64,000 nt of DNA, taken from contig NZ_CP108538.1 in NCBI RefSeq assembly GCF_035994185.1, forward strand, positions 310,001-374,000. Direction: 5' to 3'. Every line of letters starts with the position of its first letter. The stretch's first letter is position 1. The position numbers and the translations under genes are program-made. The notes beneath the pieces were generated by a model. It did no database searches, was not told where the DNA came from, and saw only the letters and a list, made by a program, of their open reading frames with translations. Origin of the DNA: Streptomyces sp. NBC_01217 (lineage in GTDB: Bacteria; Actinomycetota; Actinomycetes; Streptomycetales; Streptomycetaceae). This document shows positions 7,644 to 17,528 of this stretch, one piece after another.

Positions 7644-8234
7644 ATGACCAACGAAAACCTCGCCCGCACCGCCGCCGGACTCGACCCCGCCACCCTGGGG
7701 GAACTGATCAAGGACGGCGAGGGGCCCCGCCTGCTGGACGTGCGCACCCCCGGCGAGTTCCGGACCGTCCACATACCCGGCGCCTACAACGTGCCCCTGG
7801 ACACCCTGCGTGAGCACCGCGCCGAACTGCTGCGCCATCTCGACGACGACATCGTCCTCATCTGCCGCTCCGGCGCCCGTGCCGCCCAGGCGGAACAGAC
7901 ACTCGCCGAGGCCGGACTGCCGAACCTGCGTGTCCTGGACGGCGGCATGATCGCCTGGGAGGCGTCCGGCGCCCCCGCCAACCGGGGACCGGCGCGCTGG
8001 GACTTGGAGCGCCAGGTCCGCCTCGTAGCCGGATCCATCGTCCTGACCTCCGGGCTCGCAGGCCTGCTCGTGCCCGGACTGCACCTGATCGGCACCGCTG
8101 TCGGCGCGGGCCTGGCCTTCGCCGCGCTCAGCAACACCTGCGCCATGGGCATGATGCTGTCCAAGCTGCCCTACAACCGCGGACCGCGCACCGACATCCA
8201 CAGCATCATCGCCGCGCTGCGAGGCAGGCCGTGA
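7644..8234 (+). CDS. Rhodanese with C-terminal membrane domain (YgaP-like, DUF2892)
   Basis: A 196-residue protein. Residues 12-110 form a rhodanese: RLLDVRTPGEFRTVHIPGA and active loop ICRSGARA with Cys. Residues 125-185 hold two hydrophobic helices and end in the motif SNTCAMGMMLSKLPYN, as in DUF2892 proteins. The inner-membrane E. coli relative YgaP is a membrane-anchored sulfurtransferase. The stop overlaps the exporter start by 4 bases, so it is coupled to the TSUP gene, which suggests hand-over of sulfur to the exporter. Confidence 0.9.
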   Translation: MTNENLARTAAGLDPATLGELIKDGEGPRLLDVRTPGEFRTVHIPGAYNVPLDTLREHRAELLRHLDDDIVLICRSGARAAQAEQTLAEAGLPNLRVLDGGMIAWEASGAPANRGPARWDLERQVRLVAGSIVLTSGLAGLLVPGLHLIGTAVGAGLAFAALSNTCAMGMMLSKLPYNRGPRTDIHSIIAALRGRP

Positions 8235-9136
8235 TCGTCCTCATCCTCCTCGCCTCCGTGCTCATCGGCATCAGCCTGGGCATCCTGGGCGGCGGCGGCT
8301 CCATCCTGACCGTGCCCATCCTGGTCTACCTGGCGGGACAGAGCAGCAAGGAAGCCATCGCCACCTCTCTGTTCGTCGTCGGTGTCACCAGCGCGGTGGG
8401 GCTCGTCCCGCACGCCCGCGCCGGCCGCGTTCGCTGGCGCACCGGGCTGCTGTTCGGCGCGGTCAGCATGGTCGGCGCCTACGGCGGCGGCCGGCTGGCC
8501 GAATACATCCCCGGTACAGCGCTGCTCATCGCGTTCGCCCTGATGATGCTCGCCACCGCGGGGGCCATGCTCCGCAAGCCCCGCAAAGCCACTGCCCTCA
8601 AGCCCGACCGCCACGAACTCCCGGTGAAGCACATCGTCGTGGAGGGTCTCGTCGTGGGCGCGGTCACCGGCCTGGTCGGCTCCGGCGGCGGCTTCCTCGT
8701 CGTCCCCGCCCTCGCACTCCTGGGTGGCCTGCCCATGAGCGTCGCCGTCGGCACCTCGCTCCTGGTCATCGCCATGAAGTCCTTCTCCGGGCTCGCCGGT
8801 CACCTCGCCAGCGTCCAGATCGACTGGGGGCTCGCGCTGGTCGTCACCGCTGCCGCCGTCATCGGCAGCCTGATCGGCAGCCGCTTCGCCGGCCGCATCC
8901 CCCAGGACACCCTGCGCAAGGCGTTCGGCTGGTTCGTCGTCGTCATGGGCGTCTTCGTGCTCAGCCAGCAGGTTGCCACCGAGATCTGGACGAGTCCCCT
9001 GACGTGGGGTGGCCTCGCTCTGATCGCGGCAGCTCTGGTCTGGCGGACCGTATGGGCGCGCCGCCGGACCCCTCTGCCGGCCGCCCGGCCGGCAGAGTTC
9101 GACGAGCCGACGGTCGAGCGGTCCGGCCACCCCTGA
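8231..9136 (+). CDS. TauE/SafE (TSUP) family sulfur-anion exporter
   Basis: A 301-residue membrane protein with about eight hydrophobic segments. The repeated glycine-rich motifs of the TSUP family are clear: LGGGGSILTVPIL near the N terminus and GSGGGFLVVPALALLGG in the second half. Members export sulfite, sulfonates or thiosulfate. GTG start, 4-base overlap with the rhodanese-membrane gene. In this context it most likely exports the thiosulfate or sulfite made by the CstB-like enzyme. Confidence 0.9.
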   Translation: MIVLILLASVLIGISLGILGGGGSILTVPILVYLAGQSSKEAIATSLFVVGVTSAVGLVPHARAGRVRWRTGLLFGAVSMVGAYGGGRLAEYIPGTALLIAFALMMLATAGAMLRKPRKATALKPDRHELPVKHIVVEGLVVGAVTGLVGSGGGFLVVPALALLGGLPMSVAVGTSLLVIAMKSFSGLAGHLASVQIDWGLALVVTAAAVIGSLIGSRFAGRIPQDTLRKAFGWFVVVMGVFVLSQQVATEIWTSPLTWGGLALIAAALVWRTVWARRRTPLPAARPAEFDEPTVERSGHP

Positions 9137-9140
9137 TTCC

Positions 9141-9158
9141 GATACCCCGCGGGGTATC
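9141..9158. promoter_or_regulatory. CstR-type operator 5
   Basis: GATACCCCGCGGGGTATC, a perfect 18-base palindrome 34 bases before the cstR start: likely autoregulation. Confidence 0.88.
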
Positions 9159-9162
9159 GTGA

Positions 9163-9459
<297 letters not shown>

Positions 9460-9592
9460 CCCGGACCTGCCGGCGCCGTGTTGACCCATCTGATCCCGTC
9501 CCACCCCAAGATGCTCCACCGCGTGCCCGCTGCTTCCGCCGCTGGGTGCGCACGCCTGGGCCCGAGGCGCGACTGGGCGCCACTCCTGGAAC

Positions 9593-9840
9593 ATGGCTGA
9601 GCGTCGTCGATACCCGAGTGATCTGTCCGATGCCCGCCGGGAGTTGGTCGAGCCGGACCTCACCTCGCGGCGGGCCGAGCTCCGTGGGGAACCCTGGGCC
9701 GGCTCATGAATCACCGCCGCCTCACCCGCGACTACGAAGCCGAATCCCATCGCTCCGAAGCCGTGATCCACGTCGCCATGATCGACCTGATAGGCCGCCG
9801 CCTCACCCGCGAATCCGCCCTGAACTGGCGCGATACCCGA
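9593..9840 (+). pseudogene. Internally deleted IS5-family transposase
   Basis: The first 38 codons read MAERRRYPSDLSDARRELVE, the N terminus of an IS5-family transposase, and stop at 9707. Immediately after, in another frame, comes RRLTRDYEAESHRSEAVIHV and IGRRLTRESALNWRDT, the C terminus. The catalytic core between them has been deleted. Confidence 0.75.
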
Positions 9841-10298
9841 CGCGCGCCCAGCCACGGCGCGCCGCGTCACTTCTGGGTATTGGCGCTCTCGTGGACGGCA
9901 GTCACATCCGATGCGTACGGCATGACCACGATCTGTACGTCGTCCTCGTAGATGACCCGCCCCGGGTCCGTGGAACGCAAAGCCCGGCTGTCGACGCCGT
10001 GTGCGGACAGAATCGCCAGATAGCCGGGGCCGCGGGCGAGGAGATGAATGGCTGACGGCTTGAACCATGCCGCCGCGCCAGTGTTGCCACGAGACCTGCA
10101 TTGGGGGCAAACGCATGAAAGAGAATGAAACACTCTTTGAGGCCTTACCGGGCCGGCAGCACGCGTGCACGCGGCGAGCGGTACCGGCCGCGGTCCGCGG
10201 AAACCGGCAACCAGAGGCCGTGGCGCAAAGGTGACTTGGCGGGGGCTGGACAGGCACAGGTGCTGACGGGCCGCGTCGATGCCGCCACGCTTCCGTCC
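9841..10298. other. 458-base gap with possible minus-strand coding remnant
   Basis: An 88-codon minus-strand frame (9867-10133) contains DPGRVIYEDDVQIVVMPY, which looks protein-like, but I cannot assign it and it may be a fragment left by the neighbouring transposase deletion. Nothing else is seen. Confidence 0.3.
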
Positions 10299-13200
10299 AT
10301 GAGATCAACGAATATACGTTGGCGGCGCGTCACCCGCGCCCCGCGCCACCGCTCGGTGGCAGTCGCCGGTCTTACGGCGGTGATGGTGGGCATGGCCGTA
10401 CCCGGCGTCGCCCAGGTGCCCGCATCGAACAGTGGCACGGACACCCCGCGCCCCTCCGCCCACACCGTCACGCTGATCACGGGAGACCGTGTCACGGTGA
10501 GCCGTTACGCGGACGGCCGCCAGGTGGCCAGCGTGCGTCCGGCACGTGGACAGGAGGGCGGCGGGTTCAGCACCCGCGAGATCGACGGCAGGATCCACGT
10601 CACACCGCTCCTCGCCGTTCCCTATATCTCCTCCGGGCAGTTGGACGCCTCGCTTTTCGACATCACGGGCCTGATCGAGCAGGGGTACGACGACTCCCAC
10701 GCCAAGGAACTGCCGCTGCTGCTGCGTTACGGCGCGTCGGCCGAGGTATCGGCGCGGAAGGCACCGGCCGGGACGGAGCGCCGGCGGGTGCTGGACAGCG
10801 TCGACGGTGTTGCGGTCGACGCCGCGAAGGGCGAGCTGGACCATTTCTGGGACACCGTGAGCGGCGCAGCGGGCAAGGCGGCGCGGGGTGCCGACGGGCG
10901 CGTCACGCAGAAGGCGCAGACCGCACCCACCGCGCCGCGTCTGGCCGGAGGTCTGGAGAAGATCTGGCTCGACCGGAAGGTGCAGGTTTCGCTGGATCGC
11001 AGCGTGGCACAAATTGGTGCCCCGGAGGTCTGGAAGACCGGTGTGACAGGCAAGGGCGTCAAGGTCGCCGTACTGGACACCGGCATCGACGCCGCCCACC
11101 CCGATCTCGCGGGCCGCGTGGGCGAGACACGTAACTTCAGCGCGAGCGACAGCACTCGCGACCTCGTCGGCCACGGCACCCATGTGGCGGCGACGATCGC
11201 GGGGTCGGGCGCCGCGGCGAACGGCACCCGCAAGGGTGTCGCGCCCGACGCCGAACTGCTCGTCGGCAAGGTGCTGGACGACACCGGTTCCGGTGCGTAC
11301 TCCGATGTCCTGGCCGGCATGGAGTGGGCGGCCCGCTCGGGCGCCCGGATCGTCAACATGAGCCTCGGTGGTGAGGCTGCTGACGACGATCCGCTGGTCA
11401 CGGCGGTGGAGGAGCTGACGGCGGAGACCGGCGCCCTGTTCGTCGTCGCAGCGGGCAACGAGGGCCCGGGTACCCAGACGGTCGGCTCGCCGGGGACGGC
11501 ACCGAGCGCCCTGACGGTCGGGGCTGTCGACCGGGACGACTCACTCGCCGCTTTCTCCAGCCGCGGCCCCGTGGGTGCGGACGACGCGGTCAAGCCCGAC
11601 CTGACGGCGCCGGGGGTCGGCATCGTCGCGGCACGGGCGGCGGGCACGGCGATGGGCAGCCCGGAGAACGACCTCTACACCGCCGCGTCGGGGACCTCGA
11701 TGGCGACGCCGCATGTCGCCGGCGCAGCTGCTCTGCTGGCGCAGCGCCACCCGTCGTGGACGGCGGCCGCCCTCAAGAATGCGCTCGTCGGCTCGTCGAA
11801 GGTGGTCGCGGGTCAGGGTGTGGACGAGCAGGGCGGCGGCCGGCTGGACGTGGCCGAAGCCTTCGCCCGCGGTGTCGTCGCCACCGGAACGCTGAACCTC
11901 GGCGTGCAGGGACCCGACAGCGCCGGCATGACGAAGGAAGTCGTGTACACCAACGTCTCGGAACGGCCGGTGCACCTCGCACTGTCGTTGAAGATGAAGC
12001 ATGCCGACGGCACGCTCGCACCGGCCGACGCATTCACAACCGGCTCGACGTCGGTCTCCGTCGCCGCGGGTGAGACGGTGCGGGTACCGGTCACCGCGCG
12101 CCCGGCCGGTGTGCCGCTGGGACGCTACTCCGGCTATCTGACTGCGGTTCCGGACAACGGCACGGCAGCCGTGCACACCGCCGTCGCCTTGACGGTCCGT
12201 GGCGCGCTGCGGACGCTGACGATGCGTTTCGTCGACCGCGAAGGGCACCCCGCGGTCGTGCCGGCATTGGAACTGTACGGTTCCGACCAGCGCTACGACG
12301 TGCTGGGGGCCGTCATGCCCTGGATGGAGGGCATGGCCCAGGTGACACTCCCGGAGGACACCTACTTCCTCAAGGCGCTGGTGCCGGGCACGGAGGTCAA
12401 GGGCTGGCAGCTCACCGACGTGATGCGGCCCGAACTGAAGCTCGACTCCGACATGGAGATCGTCCTCGACGCCCGTACGGCCAAGCCCATCGAGGTCCGC
12501 ACGCCCAAGGCTGCCGAGCAGCAGGGGATGATCCACTTCGGTGCGTACCGGGCCTTCGGGACCCGGAAGATCGCCAGCACGACCATCGACTTCGACGCGG
12601 TCCGTACCGTGTTCGCCACTCCGACCGCCAAGCCCGCGAAGGGGAGCTTCGAGTTTTACTCCCGGTGGCGGATGGTCGCACCCCGGCTGACGGCCCGGAT
12701 CCCGGGAGCCGGGGCTCCCGGACTGAACCCGGTGCTGTACCGCCGCTCCCCCGCCGTGGACGGCACACGCAGACTGCCGCTCGTCTTCGCCGAGCCGGAG
12801 TCGCTGGCCGGCAAGGACCTGCGCGGCAAGGCCGTACTGATGCGTACGTCCGGTGGGTTCGAGGATCAGGTGTCGGCCGTGGCAAAGACCGGTGCCGCGG
12901 CACTGCTGATCATCAACGAGTTCCCGGGGCCGGTGTGGCAGTCGTGGAGCCCGACGGGCGACCGCGACCCGCTCATCACCATGCGCGTACCGCAGGAGCA
13001 GGGCGAGGCACTCGCGGCATGGCTGAAGCTGCAGCGTACGACGACGATCGAGCTGTCGGGCACCTCCTCCAGCCCGTATCTGTACGACTTGACGTTCGTC
13101 GAGAAGGACGCGGTGCCGGCCCGGCTGTCCTACGCGGTCACATCGTCCGCAACGGCGACGGTCGAGGCCCGCTACCACCGGCCCGGGAGCGCGGCCTGGA

Positions 13201-14117
13201 CCAGCGAGCAGCGGTTCGCCTGGCGGCCCTGGCAGGACACGACGTTCGTGATGGACGGCGAATCCTTCGTGAAGCTGCCGTCCACCCGGGTGGAGACGGT
13301 CAGCGCAGGCGACACGCTGTGGCTGGAAAGGGTCACACACAAGACCCCGGAGATGAGCGTGGGTTCCTTCGACGGAGGCTTGACGAGCGGCCTGCACCGG
13401 TACGACGCCGGCCGGCGGCTGCGCGAGGACTGGTACGGGTCGGTGGTCCGCCCGACCGCACCGGCCGGGAACCCCGACTTCCGTTCGGCGCGCAAGGGCG
13501 ACACCTTTGCCCTGCGACTCGCGGAACTGGCCGACGGCGACGGGCGTCACTACGGCTTCGCCGGTGACGACGAAACCGACCAGGTGCGCACCCGGCTCTA
13601 CCACGACGGCACGCAGGTCGCGGACCGGGCCCAGCCTTGGGGCAGCTTCCCGGCCGCGCCCGGCGAGGGCTCCTACCGGCTGCGGCTGGAGACGGCCCGT
13701 GAATCGCCCGCCTGGTCCTACTCGACGAAGACCGACACGTCCTGGTCGTTCCGGTCCGCACCGCCCGCGGCAGGCAAGGAGGCCCTGCTTCCGCTGGTCC
13801 TGCTCGACTACGACGTCCCGGTGAACACCCTCAACCAGGTGGACGGTTCATCGACGACGACGCTGCGGGTGACGGCTCGTCACCAGAGCGGCTGGAACGG
13901 TGCGCGCATCGCGGGCATGCGGGTCCGGGCGTCTACGGACGACGGCGCGCACTGGGCGTCCGTGCACGTGACCCCGCACCGGAACGGCGCGTACGACGTG
14001 CGGCTGGACCGCGCCCTGACGCGTCACGCGGACTTCGTGTCCCTGCGCGTCGAGGCCTGGGACAGCGCCGGCAACAAGGTCGAGCAGACCGTGATCCGCG
14101 CGTTCGGCGTGCGGTAG
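10299..14117 (+). CDS. Large secreted subtilisin-like serine protease (S8)
   Basis: A 1272-residue secreted protease. A basic N terminus followed by a hydrophobic stretch (VAVAGLTAVMVGMAVPGVAQ) is the signal peptide. The S8 triad is complete: Asp260 in VAVLDTGID, His292 in GHGTHVAA, Ser467 in SGTSMATPHVAG; the oxyanion region AAGNEGPG is also present. A protease-associated-like segment (KAVLMRTSGGFEDQ) lies near residue 850, and the rest is beta-rich. ATG at 10299 is used for the signal peptide; the frame is open to 10125 and no strong ribosome site decides. Faces a TrmB-LuxR regulator across a shared terminator. Confidence 0.9.
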   Translation: MRSTNIRWRRVTRAPRHRSVAVAGLTAVMVGMAVPGVAQVPASNSGTDTPRPSAHTVTLITGDRVTVSRYADGRQVASVRPARGQEGGGFSTREIDGRIHVTPLLAVPYISSGQLDASLFDITGLIEQGYDDSHAKELPLLLRYGASAEVSARKAPAGTERRRVLDSVDGVAVDAAKGELDHFWDTVSGAAGKAARGADGRVTQKAQTAPTAPRLAGGLEKIWLDRKVQVSLDRSVAQIGAPEVWKTGVTGKGVKVAVLDTGIDAAHPDLAGRVGETRNFSASDSTRDLVGHGTHVAATIAGSGAAANGTRKGVAPDAELLVGKVLDDTGSGAYSDVLAGMEWAARSGARIVNMSLGGEAADDDPLVTAVEELTAETGALFVVAAGNEGPGTQTVGSPGTAPSALTVGAVDRDDSLAAFSSRGPVGADDAVKPDLTAPGVGIVAARAAGTAMGSPENDLYTAASGTSMATPHVAGAAALLAQRHPSWTAAALKNALVGSSKVVAGQGVDEQGGGRLDVAEAFARGVVATGTLNLGVQGPDSAGMTKEVVYTNVSERPVHLALSLKMKHADGTLAPADAFTTGSTSVSVAAGETVRVPVTARPAGVPLGRYSGYLTAVPDNGTAAVHTAVALTVRGALRTLTMRFVDREGHPAVVPALELYGSDQRYDVLGAVMPWMEGMAQVTLPEDTYFLKALVPGTEVKGWQLTDVMRPELKLDSDMEIVLDARTAKPIEVRTPKAAEQQGMIHFGAYRAFGTRKIASTTIDFDAVRTVFATPTAKPAKGSFEFYSRWRMVAPRLTARIPGAGAPGLNPVLYRRSPAVDGTRRLPLVFAEPESLAGKDLRGKAVLMRTSGGFEDQVSAVAKTGAAALLIINEFPGPVWQSWSPTGDRDPLITMRVPQEQGEALAAWLKLQRTTTIELSGTSSSPYLYDLTFVEKDAVPARLSYAVTSSATATVEARYHRPGSAAWTSEQRFAWRPWQDTTFVMDGESFVKLPSTRVETVSAGDTLWLERVTHKTPEMSVGSFDGGLTSGLHRYDAGRRLREDWYGSVVRPTAPAGNPDFRSARKGDTFALRLAELADGDGRHYGFAGDDETDQVRTRLYHDGTQVADRAQPWGSFPAAPGEGSYRLRLETARESPAWSYSTKTDTSWSFRSAPPAAGKEALLPLVLLDYDVPVNTLNQVDGSSTTTLRVTARHQSGWNGARIAGMRVRASTDDGAHWASVHVTPHRNGAYDVRLDRALTRHADFVSLRVEAWDSAGNKVEQTVIRAFGVR

Positions 14118-14188
14118 CCCAGAACCCCGGGCGGTCTGGATGGCGCGGTCTCACTCGTGGGGGGTGGGGATCGCGGCACCGCCCGGAA

Positions 14189-14225
14189 GGCGGTGCGGTC
14201 GGCGGAGGACGCCGGCCGCACCGCC
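14189..14225. terminator. Strong hairpin between convergent genes
   Basis: Arms of 16 bases (14189-14204 and 14210-14225) with one T/G mismatch and a GAGGA loop, followed on the plus strand by GTTTT. It would end both the protease and the convergent regulator transcripts. Confidence 0.75.
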
Positions 14226-14229
14226 GTTT

Positions 14230-15246
14230 TCAGATCCAGTTCCGGCGCGCGGCCTGCCAGCCCAGTTGCATCCGGGTCGCGACGCCTGCGAGGTTCATCA
14301 GCCCCTGGATTCGTCGCTGGACGGTGCGTTTGCTGACGCCGAGCTGGCTGCCGATCGCCAGGTCGGTGATGCCCGCGACCATCAGCGAGAGCAGGTGCTG
14401 GTCCTCGGGAGTGATCGAGGCGGAGTCGGCCGTCAGTCCGGTCTCGCCGATCTGGCCCTCGCCGATCTGGCCCTCCGGTGTCACCCGCAGGGGCGCCCCC
14501 ACCTCCCAGTAACGCTCGAACAGGGCGACCAGTGCCTCCAGCAGACTGCTGCCGCGGATGACGGCCGTCGTCACGTCGTGCGGGCTGCCCGCCGAACCGG
14601 CCGGTGCCAGTGGGCAGATGGCGACGGAGCGGTCGGCGATCGCCATCCGCAGGGGCAGTGCGGGCACTGCGCGGGCGGCTTCCCCGCACCGTACGGCCCT
14701 GACTACGTTGTCAACCGCGCCGAAGTCATCGAAGAACGCCTGCTCGTAGAGCACCCGGTAGCCGACTCCGCGGGCCAGGGCGTCGAACTCGGCCTGGTTG
14801 GTCCCCGACGGCATCGCGACGTACTGCGCTCTGCAGAACCACAGCAGCTCGTCGCGGGCGTTGTCCTGCACCTGCCGCAGCCGCTGACGCAGTGCCGCGG
14901 CTCCCGTGACCATCTCGATCACCTCGCCCGTGCCACGGGTCAGGGCGTTGCGGCGGTAGCTCTCCACCAGCCCGGACACGACGGTGCGGGCCTTCTCGAG
15001 GTCGTCGGCGCGGCGTTCGAGTCGCGGGAGGAGGGTCACGTCGGGCGGGTTGGCGGCGAACCGCCCTGGATATCCCTCCACGCTGTGGGCCAGGCCGTTC
15101 TCCTCCAGCGCGGCGAGCAGCCGCTGCACGGTCCCCTCATCCAGGCCCGTCGTCGCGGACATCTCCCGCGCTGACGACGTGACGGCGTCGACGAGCGCGC
15201 GATACACGTCCGACTCGGCCGCCGAAAGACCCACCGTCTCCAGCAT
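14230..15246 (-). CDS. TrmB-like N-terminal / LuxR-type C-terminal regulator
   Basis: A 338-residue regulator. The N terminus (LSAAESDVYRALVDAVTSSA, then GLDEGTVQRLLAALEENGL) is a TrmB-type winged helix. The C terminus (LLSLMVAGITDLAIGSQLGV, SKRTVQRRIQGLM) is a LuxR-type helix-turn-helix. This two-HTH architecture is common in Streptomyces near secreted subtilases. A small tandem duplication, EGQIGEGQIGE, lies near residue 265. Start at MLETVGLS; the frame is open 14 codons upstream. Convergent with the protease. Confidence 0.85.
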   Translation of the reverse strand: MLETVGLSAAESDVYRALVDAVTSSAREMSATTGLDEGTVQRLLAALEENGLAHSVEGYPGRFAANPPDVTLLPRLERRADDLEKARTVVSGLVESYRRNALTRGTGEVIEMVTGAAALRQRLRQVQDNARDELLWFCRAQYVAMPSGTNQAEFDALARGVGYRVLYEQAFFDDFGAVDNVVRAVRCGEAARAVPALPLRMAIADRSVAICPLAPAGSAGSPHDVTTAVIRGSSLLEALVALFERYWEVGAPLRVTPEGQIGEGQIGETGLTADSASITPEDQHLLSLMVAGITDLAIGSQLGVSKRTVQRRIQGLMNLAGVATRMQLGWQAARRNWI

Positions 15247-15415
15247 GCTGCCCCTCTCCCATGCCCCTCGCCGAACGTGTCGGCGCACGTCCTTGCTCAG
15301 TCCGCGGAGCCCAACAACGTGGACCGGCGATGCATTCCCGGCCGGCGAGGTGGCCGGCCGCTGATGTGTACAAGATCATCCGGAGCTCAGCTGCGGGCGC
15401 GCTTCTGCCCGGGCG

Positions 15416-15928
15416 TTACGTCAGTTGCTCCCGCAGCCAGGACTGTTCCGCCCGGCTGGTGGCGCGGGCGACGAGAAGCATGCCGCGACGGTAGGGGTCA
15501 TCGATGTCCTCGGCGCGGAGCGGGTGGTCGTCGTCGTGGAAGAAGCTCGCGGGCTGTTCCAGGAACTCCAGCCTCCGGCGCAGCACCGCGTGCCGGTCGG
15601 CGACTTCGGGAAGGTGGGAGAGGAAGGCCAGTACGGTGAAGTACCGGGTGCTGTCGCTGATGTCCAGCTCGCCGGGCTCCCGAAGCCGGCGCAGCAGTTC
15701 GGTGCGGCCGGTGGCCGTCAGGCTCAGGGTGTGCCGCTGGGCGGCCGAGGCGCCGGGTTCGGTTCGCCGGTCCAGCAGCCCGGAGTTGACGAGTCGGCTG
15801 ATTGCCGGATAGAGGCTGCCGTCGCTGACCGGTCGGGAGTGGCCGGACAAGTGCGTGATGAGGCGGCGCAGTTGATATCCGTGCAGTGGCCCGTCGGCCA
15901 GGAATCCCAGGATCGCGAGTTCCAGCAT
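15416..15928 (-). CDS. PadR-family transcriptional regulator
   Basis: A 170-residue PadR regulator. The winged helix is clear (MLELAILGFLADGPLHGYQL, SDGSLYPAISRLVNSGLL) and the C-terminal half is the Vir_act_alpha_C-like helical dimerisation region. An alternative start six codons earlier (MCESSSMLEL) is possible. CGAG/CTCG repeats lie directly upstream. It is divergent from a broken isochorismatase gene that it may once have controlled. Confidence 0.87.
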   Translation of the reverse strand: MLELAILGFLADGPLHGYQLRRLITHLSGHSRPVSDGSLYPAISRLVNSGLLDRRTEPGASAAQRHTLSLTATGRTELLRRLREPGELDISDSTRYFTVLAFLSHLPEVADRHAVLRRRLEFLEQPASFFHDDDHPLRAEDIDDPYRRGMLLVARATSRAEQSWLREQLT

Positions 15929-15951
15929 GCTGCTACTCTCGCACATCGAAA

Positions 15952-15970
15952 CGAGGTATCTCGAATCGAG
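15952..15970. promoter_or_regulatory. CGAG/CTCG repeats, probable PadR operator
   Basis: CGAG-GTAT-CTCG (15952-15963) is followed by AAT-CGAG (to 15970), giving two interleaved dyads between the PadR gene and the divergent isochorismatase remnant. Confidence 0.5.
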
Positions 15971-15987
15971 GTAAGGGGTAGGGAAGG

Positions 15988-16371
15988 ATGGAGTACACGG
16001 AGGAGTGGGTGACCGCGCGGGCACGGGATGCCTACCAGCACGGCCGGGCATCATTTGACGTACGGCCCGAGCGGACGGCGCTGCTGGTCATCGACATGCA
16101 GGACGAATTCACCCGACCCGGCTGGAGCCCCTACTGGGTGCCGGCGGCAACGCGAATGGCACCGAGGCTGCGCGGCCTGATCGAGACGTGCCGGGCCGCG
16201 TCCGTCCCGGTCATCTGGACCGTCCTCGACGACACGCATCTCGGACTCGACCGGCCGCACTCCCTGCAATACCTCCCGCACGCCGACACCGGCTGGCGCC
16301 GCCCGGGCCCGCCGAGGTGTGGGCCCCGATGGGCCACCGCGCCGACGAGGCCCTGATCCGCAAACCCTCGC
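15988..16371 (+). pseudogene. Isochorismatase-family hydrolase, frameshifted and truncated
   Basis: The N terminus is convincing (ERTALLVIDMQDEFTRPG with the catalytic Asp, then LIETCRAASVPVIWTVLDD). Near position 16305 the reading continues in another frame (PAEVWAPMGHRADEALIRKP), so a base has been lost or gained. The gene then ends in an IS256-transposase fragment, losing the catalytic Cys half. Divergent from the PadR gene. Confidence 0.8.
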
Positions 16372-16477
16372 TGCGGGCACGGTCCACGAGCATCGCGACC
16401 AGCTGCTCGTCACTCGCCGGCACGGCCACCGCCGCCGGCTCGCTGCCCGGTATCTGCTCGATGGTGGTGTCGCTCAT
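16366..16477 (-). pseudogene. N-terminal scrap of an IS256-family transposase
   Basis: About 38 residues starting MSDTTIEQIPG and including DEQLVAMLVDRARSEG, the N terminus typical of actinobacterial IS256 transposases. It is cut off where it meets the isochorismatase remnant. Confidence 0.7.
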
Positions 16478-16513
16478 CTGGCGTCTCCTTGATCATCGGA
16501 TCCGCCGTTCATT

Positions 16514-17091
16514 GAACACTCCCCCCGCTCGGAGATCGTCGAGGCCCAATGGGTCGCCGAACGCCGTGGGCTCGCCCGCTTCCGCACCGAACAGTCTCCC
16601 TACTCCATCCTCGACCGCGGCATCGAGCGCGAGGTACTACCCACCTGCCGCCGCTACGGGATGGGCGTGTTCCCTCTGGAGCCCGCTCGCCGGCGGCATG
16701 CTCACCGGGCAATACCGCAAGGACCAGCAGAGCAACACCCACCGCAACACCTATGGGTTCGCGCACATGAGCAACGAGCGGCGCCTCGACGCGGTCGAAG
16801 CCCTCGTCCCGCTCGCCGACCAGGCCGGGCTTTCCCTGGCCCACATGGCGATGGCCTTCGTGCTCACCCACCCCGATGTCACATCGGCGCTGGTCGGCCC
16901 ACGCACGATGGACCACCTCGACGACCTACTCGCCGGCGCCGAGGTCGTCCTGGGCGATGACCTCCTCGATGCCATCGTCCCCCCAGGGGACCGACGTCAG
17001 TCCCCTGGCTATGGCCTACCAACCGCCCGCCATCACCACGCCCTCGCAGCTCCGACGCCCACGTACCCAGCTCGCTGCCGTGACGACCTAA
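16514..17091 (+). pseudogene. Aldo/keto reductase C-terminal two-thirds, multiply frameshifted
   Basis: Three frames are needed: EIVEAQWVAERRGLARFRTE and SILDRGIEREVLPTCRRYGM; then WSPLAGGMLTGQYRKDQQ and LAHMAMAFVLTHPDVTSALV; then GTDVSPLAMAYQPPAITTPS. Together these follow the C-terminal two-thirds of a short AKR. The catalytic Asp/Tyr/Lys N-terminal part is missing. Confidence 0.8.
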
Positions 17092-17173
17092 TCCACCCCG
17101 GGCCACGACCGACGCCTGAGCGCTGCGTCCGCGCTCCCGTCACAACCGCCCGAAGCCGCGCTCCCCTGCTGTC

Positions 17174-17528
17174 TCATCCCGGAAGGCCCATCCCTGTGAC
17201 CGCAACTGCACCTTCGACGGCGGCGACGAAGACGGCGTCAGCGAGGTAGAACCGCTCGGACAGAGGCATGGAGGCACCGGTGACGGCGTGGTGGGCGGTG
17301 TGGAAGTCGCGGATGCGGGTGTCGGGCTGGTCGATGCGGACCGCAGCGCCGCCAGGGGGGCCAGACGCGCGTCGTCGCCGCGTTCGATGCCGGCCGCCGC
17401 GGCGAGCAGGCCGATGACGCCGGTCTTGGTCGGGGCCGATTCGGTGGTGCGGCGGGTGAAGCGCGAGGAGGCCCCCAGGACTGCAGGGGGCCTGCCAGGC
17501 GAAGGGCAAGCACGCCGGTGCGGCTCAT
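17174..17528 (-). pseudogene. cas5e: Cas5e (CasD), frameshifted and C-terminally truncated
   Basis: Minus-strand text starts MSRTGVLALRLAGPLQSWG, the Cas5 N terminus of type I-E Cascade. The homology then hops frames: SRFTRRTTESAPTKTGVIGL, later RDFHTAHHAVTGASMPLSER followed by FYLADAVFVAAVEG. At least two frameshifts, and the gene breaks off before the C-terminal third. The start overlaps the cas7e stop (ATGA), as in intact operons. Confidence 0.87.

Noticed and set aside
13933..14154. Small minus-strand gene at the end of the protease
   Set aside because: Arg-rich antisense frame without ribosome site.
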